Source: Acanthacorydalis orientalis (lineage: Eukaryota > Arthropoda > Insecta > Megaloptera > Corydalidae). From it: a DNA stretch of 64,000 nucleotides. The stretch's first letter is position 1, and each line of letters starts with the position of its first letter. This document shows, one piece after another, positions 22,409 to 64,000 of the stretch. Both the position numbers and the translations under genes were made by a program. Where the stretch lies: contig CM068313.1 of NCBI GenBank assembly GCA_034766995.1, positions 37,211,996 to 37,275,995 on the forward strand, read 5' to 3'. Below the pieces are notes generated by a model. It searched no databases and had not been told where the DNA came from. It saw only the letters and a program-made list of their open reading frames with translations.

Positions 22409-24917
22409 GGTCTTGGAATTTGAATTACGTCAGAAAAAACTATTTCATCTACGCTACAAAGTTGATCTAATAACACTAATCTTAAAGAACATTGATATCA
22501 TATGGTAAGAAGTAGAATTTATCTACGAGTTAACATGCCCCACTTTAATTATGTAATTAATTGTTTATATTTTATTTAAAAGGCAACGAATAACTATGAC
22601 ATTGAAAATAGTTGGGTTGTCATGATGCAATATTTATTTATTTCATTTTACATTTATGTTCACTTGTATTTAAGTTTATTGTGCACACCACATAAAACTA
22701 TGTAATGATGTTTTCATTACTGTGTTAAGATCTGAAACAAATTCGTTATGTGACCAAGTTTCAAATGTACTCTAAAACCGTTAAATATCACTATCTTAGT
22801 TGAAAAAATAAAAAAAGTATACTTGAAGCATATAAACATAATAAAGCAGTGATTTCAGTAGATATTGAGAAAAGTCGCAAAATTTCAACACATCATAACA
22901 GCTAAAATCTTAGATAGAAGTAAAATAATTTCCAGTTAACAAAATCCAGTTATAAAACTTTTATAATTCACTACTTGAGAATGTTAAAAAATTCTCGAGT
23001 ATTGAATTTTCTAGACGCATTCAGATTTAGTTTTGATAATTGGAATTTTTGGAATTTTTTTAACGGTTTTATACACATCTGTATTGTATATACAGATATC
23101 GAATTGAAATACATTTTTTGAATTGGCCATTTCGTTTAAACAGCTATTGCATTGCAGCTAAAACGTTTGAGATAATTATATAAAGAAAATATTTAATTGC
23201 ATTTTTTTCTTATTACACTATACCAAATATGTCCACTATTTTCTTATAAACATGTATGTACTCGTTTAATTATAATTATTAAAATTTGATACATCTTTCG
23301 TGATATACAAACACACAGTATTTTATTATAATTCTACAAAAATGTGAGCATTGGTTTTTTCAAAATCTACTTTTAAGTATGATCCGCAAAAAATAATTAA
23401 ATTTTAAAAATTATATTACATCTAGAAAAAATGTCGCTAGTAAAGTATTTCTATATCTTTTTATTTAAAAACGTTAATGTGTTCATTTCATTATCTTATA
23501 GAAATCGACAAATTCGTTCATTTATTTCTAATGCTTCAATGAAATTGCTATGTAAATTCATAATACATTTTAATGGCACTGTTTCTATTAAAGACTCAAT
23601 ACACTTTCTACACAATTTTATGATTTCAGCAGATTTTAATCGAACTATACATTTATCCACACACTCATAATTTTAACGCAGTTTTATTCGTATTTGCATG
23701 GTAGTTTATAGATAACTTATCTCCATGTGTCGTCTTATCAACGATAAGGAATATATCGTTATGCAGACCACAACAATATCATCTTTCAGTCAATTTCGGA
23801 AAATACAAGTTACGCCGCACGCATTCATCCATGAAAAACTAACGACAAGTTGATTTTATTCATTCTGGTTTCTGTCCATATACTCAATTAAATACATAGT
23901 TTAAACCCGTAGAGGTAAAACAGTTAATGGGACAGAAAACACCTGAGCCCGTTAAGAAAAATTAGTTATATAAATCTACTTCTTCACACGGCACGCCACT
24001 TTTTGATTAATGTAAAGACTTTTTGAATAATAGATCACATTTTAACAATTTGAATGTCTGAATAATTATTCAAATGAACCGACTTTCTATACAAAAAAAA
24101 AAATGTTCACCAGATGTATTTCTGATAAAACAAATAAAATATCTGCTGTTACAGATCAGAGTACAGCGATATTGGTAAACTTTTAAACTGTTATATGTGG
24201 ATAATGATAGAAAGTCAGACAAAACTTTATATAGTAATTGTAATATTTTTAGATCAAAATTCTCCCACTCTTGAATGATTCACCGTAAATATAACATGCT
24301 ATATATATATATATATATATATATATCTTATATGTATATATCTTTTTTTTATTATATTCTTGTTAGTATTTATTTCCAAAATCATCAATTTTTTAAGTCA
24401 GATTCGCGATAAATGTATTTTCCTAACAAAACAAAAGTATTCAACTGAGAACTCGTTTAATTATTAACAATTATAAGATTAAAACCAAGCTTTTAACATG
24501 TATCTTTAAGAATAGAAAATTACTATTTAGAAAAAAACATGTGTTTATTATTTCCAAACAGTTTTTCGATATTTGATTTGGTTTTAAATTGCGAGTTTTA
24601 CAATCATGTTTTTGGTATTTTTGTCCTATTGTACTAATTGAACTAATGTGTGTATAAAATTACACGTTTTAAAAGGTCTCGGAATAACTGAATAAATCTG
24701 GACACTGTCAAACAAAAATGTTTAAAATCAAGTATATTAGAAAATATGCTACAGGAGTGTATGATTATAGACACCATTGTATAGAAATACAAGTTGAGAA
24801 GATACATTGTATGTGTACCCTCTTTTTAAAATTAGTTTTTTAACTATTCAATCGGAATTTTATTACTTCAAACTAAAGCCAGCATTCATAAATATTTCAT
24901 AAGGTCTTGTCATAAGA

Positions 24918-24918
<1 letters not shown>
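22409..24918. other. upstream region of nucleosidase copy B, no gene recognised
   Basis: It should include the promoter of copy B, read leftward. The only structured feature seen is the GATA-motif cluster at 23710-23748. A 79-codon plus-strand frame at 23431-23670 has no recognisable domain and is treated as chance. A (TA)n array lies at 24301-24327. Confidence 0.35.
23710..23748. promoter_or_regulatory. candidate GATA-factor site cluster
   Basis: Four GATA-type hexamers occur in 39 bp: AGATAA (23710-23715), TTATCT (23717-23722, inverted), CTTATC (23734-23739, inverted) and GATAAG (23743-23748). They form two inverted pairs. The cluster is 1.3 kb upstream of the start codon of nucleosidase copy B. 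GATA factors drive gut, fat-body and gland genes in insects; a role here is only inferred. Confidence 0.3.

Positions 24919-24989
<71 letters not shown>
24919..24989. repeat. (TA)n array, tail side of an antisense RTE fragment
   Basis: TA run of about 70 bp that continues directly into the 3' end of the RTE fragment at 24990-25221. Confidence 0.92.
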
Positions 24990-24991
<2 letters not shown>

Positions 24992-25221
24992 TCATCTTCT
25001 TCAACCCCTGTCAATCCACTGCTGGATAAAGGCCTCGTCCATGATTTTCCATTTTGTTCGATTCAGTGCCTCTCTTTTCCACAGTTTTCCAAGAAAGTTT
25101 TTAATATCCTTATCCCATCTGTTCATTGGTCTCTTTCTCGGTCTTTTCATATTCCTTGGTTCCCAATCAATAATTTCTCTTGTCCATCGGTTGTCTTCTC
25201 TTCTTGCGATATGTCCTGCCC
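24990..25221 (-). mobile_element. RTE-type retrotransposon 3' fragment
   Basis: Read on the minus strand it gives, in one frame, IARREDNRWTREIIDWEPRN, MKRPRKRPMNRWDKDIKNFL, KLWKREALNRTKWKIMDEAF and IQQWIDRG. This is the extreme C-terminus of an RTE-type reverse transcriptase and is better preserved than the copy at 7560-8301. It is severely 5'-truncated and embedded between TA arrays on both sides. Confidence 0.85.
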
Positions 25222-25615
25222 ATATATATATATATTAAGATATATTTAAAAAAAACAGACTTGTTAGTCAAATTTAATTTTTATTTATGTATGCAAAGAA
25301 AAGTACGTCTCTGTAAAAAAATGATATCATTGTGAACATCGTAGCAGCACAGTGACAACAAATTTAAATACGACCTTTGCTGTTGTATTATCGCGCTATT
25401 AGAAGCTAAATAAAAGTTTGCACATGTTATTTTTTTTATATTGACTGACTTACAGCATTATCAGAATGTGTAAAATAGCATGATACAAATTTATTATCAT
25501 GGTACTTAGCCGCTTTAGAAATTTAACGTTTTTAACGTCAATTCGAATTTTTATACAATAAGTATTCGCAAATCAAAACGAATATTCTTTTTTTCAGAAC
25601 ACGTCTGGTAAACTA

Positions 25616-26877
25616 TTACGATTGGTGCAAAAATTATTGCGGTTTTTATCATTTTAAGTTTGGCGCCGATTTTTCTAGTTACCGTTATCTTTTGTTACAG
25701 TCATGCGGTACATCATTGTAGACGATGAAATTAGCACTACTGATTTCAGCTTATGTTTATTGTTTTTATTCAATGGTATTGTTGGATATAACCTATTAAA
25801 TTAGTCACGAAAAAAAGTAAATTCGCGCTATTTTGTTGTATGAATTTAAATTGGGACGTAAAGCAACGGAAACTGCTCGAAATATCAAACTAGTTTTTGG
25901 CGAACAGTCAATTAGTGAATGTACAGCTCAACACTGGTTCCAAAAATTTCATAATGGAAACGAAAGCCTTGATGATGAAGAAGGTCGTGGACGTCCTTCA
26001 GTTATAGACAATAATGATTTATGTACCATTATTGAAGCGGGCCCACGTAAAACAACTCGAGAGGTGGCAGAAGAACTCAGTGTTGATCATTCAACAGTTG
26101 TTCGACATTTGAACCTAATTGGAAAAACAGAAAATCTTGTCTACGATATCTGCTACGATCTAATGCAAAGTCTGCTCTGCGCTTCTTTTTCGTAACAAAA
26201 ATGATCTCTTTCTTGATCGCATTGTCACATATGATGAAAAGTGGATTCTCTACAACAATCGGAAACGTTCACCGCAGTGGCTAGACCGAGGAAAAGCACC
26301 GAAATAGTTTCCTAAACCGAAGCTTCATGAAAAAAAGATTATGGTCACTTTTTGGTGGCGGGCAAATAGCATCATTCACTACAGCTTCTTAAATCCTTGT
26401 GAAACAATAACAACAGAAAAATATTTCCAGGAAATTGAAAAAATGCATGCAAAGTTGCATCGTTTACGGTCAGCATTAGTCAATCGAAGAGGATTAATTC
26501 TTCTTCATGACAATGTCCTACCATACGTCTCACAAATGACTTTTAAAAAATTAAATGAATTGGTTGTGAAACTCTACCTCACCCACCTGATTCTCCGGAC
26601 CTGTCTCTGACAGCTTATAATTCTTTTAAACATTTGAATAATTTCCTACGAGAGAAGGTTTTCAAAGATTAAGCATCAGTTCAAAGCGCTTTCGATGAAT
26701 TCGTTAATTCCAGGACTCCAGAATTCTATCTTGTAGGAATAAACAAACTTATTTTTCGCTGGAAGAAATGTGTGCAGGCTAATGGTCTTTATTTTGATTA
26801 ATAAATATAATTTTAACTGATATATGCGTCTTTATACTCGATATGTCAAAGCCGCAGTTATTTTTACACCAACCTAA
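25616..26877 (+). mobile_element. mariner element, cecropia/Hsmar1-like
   Basis: A 1262-bp element with TTACGATTGGTGCAAAAATT at the left end and, inverted, TTAGGTTGGTGTAAAAATAA at the right, flanked by TA on both sides (25614-25615, 26878-26879). It is homologous along its length to the element at 1507-2768. It is the best-preserved mariner of this family here. Confidence 0.92.
25807..26805 (+). pseudogene. mariner transposase pseudogene (cecropia type)
   Basis: The reading frame lacks its ATG (ACG at 25807) but is intact from about 25833 for 120 codons: MLYEFKLGRKATETARNIKL, AQHWFQKFHNGNESLDDEEG, GRGRPSVID and VDHSTVVRHLNLIGK. It is then broken by frameshifts and stops. Later pieces are FNPCETITTEKYFQEIEK-like text near 26395, a PPDSPDLS segment with the third catalytic Asp, and FLREKVFKD...EFYLVGINKL. 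It cannot make active enzyme. Confidence 0.88.
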
Positions 26878-26879
26878 TA

Positions 26880-26892
26880 ATATGTATGTATG

Positions 26893-26954
<62 letters not shown>
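26880..26954. repeat. (TATG)n/(TA)n array between two mariners
   Basis: A short TATG run then TA repeats fill the gap between two mariner elements exactly, with the TA targets of both at its edges. Confidence 0.93.
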
Positions 26955-26957
<3 letters not shown>

Positions 26958-27967
26958 GAGGGGTGTTTTTTTATATTTACTGAATGGGAGAGAAAGGCTA
27001 AAAGACCTACGTTTCATATTTTTGTTTTTCAATATATTCTCATCGAACATTAATATATTTATTACATTTTTCAATTAATTTTTCAAAACGTTCGTAAAAA
27101 TAGTGTACAGATTTGCCTTCAAACTGCTCGTTTATAGCTATTTGTAATGATTCATCATCAACGAAATGCTTCTCAGGAAGATCTTTTTTCAGATTAGGAA
27201 AAAAGTAATAATCATTTGGTGTCAGGTCAGAACTGTATGGTGGATGATTAATTTCTTTCGAATCTGTATGCCGTCAGAGCAGCTTTAGTAGACTGGTGCA
27301 TTGTCATGAATTAAGAGCATCTCTTTTTTATTTACCTCTCTTTTTGTCCTTTATAACTTGCATGATGAAAATGATGCAGATATTTTAAATGATGCAAATC
27401 ATCAGCATAGTATGTACCTGTGATAGTTTGGCCTGTACTTTTATAATCTATCAACATAATTCTTTACGAGCCTCAAAAATCTTTATCTTTCCAGTCGACG
27501 GCACAACTTTAAACTTCTTAGAGGGTGCAGCACCCTTTGATCCTACTGCATGAACTCATTTTTTTTGATTCAGAGTCATAATGATAAATCCAAGGTTCAT
27601 CACCGATAACAATCATGCCGATAATGTTTGTTGGATTCGCTCCACAAACTGCTTACAGCATTCAATTCGATATTTTGTTTGATGCGGTGTAACCATTCTC
27701 GACACCCACCTTGCGCTAACTTTTGAAATTCCAAGATGATCATGGATTATTTTGAAAGCCGGATTATTCGGATATTTTGAACCTTTTTGCGATTTCTTGA
27801 AGTTTTACCCGACCATTTTCTATAATAGAATCTTGGACATTTATGACCATTTCATATGTTGTGATGTCTACCATTGCGATCGGTCTTTTAATAATTCTCT
27901 ACAAAAAATATATTAGCTTGGCCCCTTTTATCCTTTCTCATTTCGCAAATATAAAAAACACCTTGAA
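26955..27967 (-). mobile_element. third mariner type, decayed, antisense
   Basis: Termini TTCGAGGGGTGTTTTTTTAT and, reverse complement of the right end, TTCAAGGTGTTTTTTATATT are inverted repeats of about 40 bp, flanked by TA. Minus-strand pieces of a mariner transposase are visible in shifting frames: CKQFVERIQQT, IMTLNQKK, the run GCCTLKKFKVVPSTGKIK-like near 27500, PEKHFVDDESLQIAINEQFE near 27170 and FYERFEKLIEK near 27090. Multiple stops and deletions are present. Confidence 0.8.
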
Positions 27968-27974
27968 TATATGA

Positions 27975-28059
27975 TCTTAGACTGACGAGAAAATATTTTA
28001 ATTTAAAACAGAGTTATGACTGATTTAATTTAAAGGTACAGAATTAATTTTTACACCTA

Positions 28060-28121
<62 letters not shown>

Positions 28122-29043
28122 GATATGTGTGTATGTTGAAGTGAAATAACCTTTGCAATTTAGTATATAAAAAAGAATGTGTTACACAAAAAAACACAAT
28201 TACTCTCATCCACTAAAAGCATATAGTATACGAAATCATGCAAAAAAAAATAAAAAAACTTCATATTTCATTTTATTAAGTAATTTTTACAAGTGAGATC
28301 AATTTCAATATGTTTCAATCTGATAGAAAGCAAATAATTTGAATAAAATCCAGTGAAGGCTTGGATGTACGAATTTTTCAGCCTACCATGAAATACGGCG
28401 ATGGATCTGTTACATCACGGGGGTGTTTTACCGATTTTGTTGTTATAAACTTTCATTTTATAGTTGGAATTATGAACACACTGAACTACATCATATTTTA
28501 AAATAGAAGTTGAAATGCAATGGGACCCATTTAAGGATTTCAAACAATTATATATTTTGTCAAGATGAAGATTCCAATCATAAGGTTAATATAATCCGAG
28601 AAAGGGTTTTATACAATTGTCCCGAAGTTATTTAAACGCCCTATCCTCCTAATCACCTGATATCGACCAAATTAAAATTTTGTGAGCAGAGCATAAACGT
28701 AGATATATATTTATATTAATAAAAATTTATTTATTCATTTAATTATGACGTAATCAAACAGAATTGCTTTAACCCGCCAATAAAAAAAACATCTTTTATA
28801 TGAATTATTATTAATAAAAATTTGTTTTTAAAATATGTCTCAGACTTCAATTCTTCTTAATAATTATTTTAATTTTGTTTCCATTGTATTGTGTAAAAAT
28901 TAATTCGATACCTTTACATGCGGGGGATAATGACTTAAACTGTCGAAACGCTCTAAAATCCTAATAACCAAACAACTGTACCTTTACATTGAATAAATCA
29001 TAACTATGTTTTAAATTAAAATATTTTCTCGTCGTTTTAGGAT
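27975..29043 (+). mobile_element. Tc1-like element, decayed
   Basis: Long inverted termini include GACGAGAAAATATTTTAATT and TAAAGGTACAG on the left (27984-28047) and their inverted copies on the right (28978-29033). A second inner repeat ATTAATTTTTACAC occurs inverted near 28883-28905. Between them a plus-strand relic of a Tc1 transposase shows PTMKYGDGSVTSRGCF (about 28384-28430) and, in broken frames, VPKLFKRPILL matching the region before the last catalytic residue. It is interrupted by stops, and a (TA)n array sits at 28063-28119. Confidence 0.72.
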
Positions 29044-29596
29044 TTTAAAGTGCCAAACTTAACATTTAAAAACACTATATATCTTTCCCAAACAGTTGGC
29101 ATAACCTCAAAAACAGTAGTGAACACGATGGGGTCTGAAAAGTAACATATTAGGTATTACATACTTTTTACATTCCAGTTGAAAAAATTGTTGCCGAAGT
29201 CGCGGGAATATTTTTTTTAGCTTTAGGGAAGGTGTTGTAACGTATTAAACATGAAAAATTCTAAATAATGGAAGAGGCCTGAAAATACATTATGACTTCG
29301 ATTCAACTCCAGTATCTTTTCTCAACAAGGGAATTGTTAGTTACCTGACAGATGGAGCAAAATTATATAAAATAATGGGAAATATTTTAATGATTGAAAT
29401 GTATTCCATTTTTCCATACACATTCATTTTCTATAAAAAAGGCACCAAATTATTTTGTACGCCTAATATTAAATTTATAGAGTAATAAAAATAAAAATAG
29501 GGTGTTAATAACAACAAACAATATATTTACAATTTTAATTTATTATAATTCATTCCTAAATATACATCAAAAGAAAAATATTTTTCTGTATATCCA

Positions 29597-29649
<53 letters not shown>

Positions 29650-30629
29650 ATAATTATTGTTTACATCAGTACAAATATTATATATCACTAAAAGACAAGT
29701 TATTAAACATCATATATGCAAAAAACTAAAAATTAGTATTTGTTTCTTGTATATAACAACCTGTATTTTATATTAATTAGGAATAAGTAGTACAACTTGA
29801 CTCAGAATGCTGTAACATGTACAATATTTCCACTGTAAGATTTGTTAATTAAGTAGTGCAATAATAAGTGTAAAACAAAAAAATACTACAATTTTACATT
29901 AGTTAAAATGTACTTATGTATAAATGTTTTTATTTAGATTCGAACAAATATGCATAAGTATACCTATGCAAATGTGTACACATGCACACCCACAAAATTA
30001 TATTCTGTAATTTTAGTCACAAGAACTCTAGACATTTGTATGAAAGATAATGATATTTACAAAAGAAAAATGAGTATAAATAAATCAATAAAATGTTTAA
30101 ATTTTGTAAATCTATATAAAACATATATAACTAATATTTCTTAATAATACAAAACCTAATTAAAAAACACTAATAATAAAATAATCGAGTTTATTGTCAA
30201 GTAACAGGTGATTCTAGTCAATTATAGATTGAAATTAATTTATAAATTGGAACATTTTTTTTTAATATCACAATTTTTCGTTACTGAATATGTTAATATG
30301 GTATACTTAATATATTTAAACTGTACAATTAATATACGTCAGACATAATCATTACTAACATACAAATGCTTTAAATATTTATCATAAATAACACCTGAAG
30401 AAATATAAACAACAGAAATAACAAAATAGAGAGCATCATTGAATAATCCTCTATATTATTCAATAATAATAAAAAAAAAAAAAATTGGTTGAAACAGTTA
30501 ATCTTTCAATATGATTTCTGTTACAGCCATATGTTCAACAGTAACAAAATATATAGCAGATGATTCAACAATAACCAAACAAACTTAACTAAGACAAGAG
30601 ACCTACAACTACCTGAGCAAGCGAGTAAA
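29044..30629. other. spacer between transposon cluster and UBR3 stop
   Basis: No gene was seen. It contains a (TA)n array at 29597-29645 and presumably the UBR3 3' UTR at its right end. Confidence 0.4.
30190..30195 (-). terminator. candidate UBR3 poly(A) signal
   Basis: The first AATAAA on the minus strand after the UBR3 stop, about 435 bases downstream. AT richness makes chance hexamers likely. Confidence 0.35.

Positions 30630-64000
<33,371 letters not shown>

Noticed and set aside
23431..23670. 79-codon plus-strand frame
   Set aside because: It has no recognisable domain, AT-driven composition and no splice or signal context. It is expected by chance.

Overview
The window is very AT-rich animal DNA and almost certainly an insect nuclear genome. 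It has spliced genes with GT-AG introns, Tc1/mariner, hAT-like, piggyBac-like and RTE-type elements, a gene resembling the insect-restricted DUF4803 family, and a UBR3 ubiquitin ligase. A hymenopteran is plausible but not shown. About one (TA)n microsatellite occurs per kilobase, roughly 55-60 arrays, and these create most of the long open frames (Ile-Tyr repeats), which are not genes. All gene models below were joined by hand from splice signals and reading frame.

Left part (1-24 kb). The last coding exon of a MIF4G-domain protein lies on the plus strand (3402-3623). Converging on it from the minus strand are two tandem paralogous genes for secreted nucleoside hydrolases (4795-9652 and 15457-22408). 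Both have five exons, the same intron phases, equal-sized third and fourth exons and a signal peptide on a short first exon. Their introns and the spacer between them are full of mobile DNA: a truncated RTE retrotransposon, a 9-bp-TSD element, an interrupted mariner, a piggyBac-like MITE, a deleted mariner and a 1.1-kb foldback element.

Middle (24-30 kb). This is a gene-free mobile-element cluster: an RTE fragment, a Hsmar1/cecropia-type mariner, a second decayed mariner and a Tc1-like element, nearly end to end.

Right part (30.6-64 kb). The minus strand carries the 3' twenty coding exons of UBR3 (N-degron/UBR-family E3 ligase), ending at 30630 and running off the window at 64000. Its intron 62821-37610 is about 25 kb. 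On the plus strand inside that intron sits a complete gene for a secreted DUF4803-like protein. It has two alternative N-terminal modules (45676-46254, or 54236-54460 plus 56298-56600). Either can be spliced in frame to six shared exons (59115-61882), giving 663- or 646-residue proteins.

No operon, CRISPR array, rRNA or convincing tRNA was seen. The most interesting biology is the nested antisense gene with duplicated start modules, the nucleosidase pair with altered active-site motifs, and the way transposons and TA arrays are interleaved.
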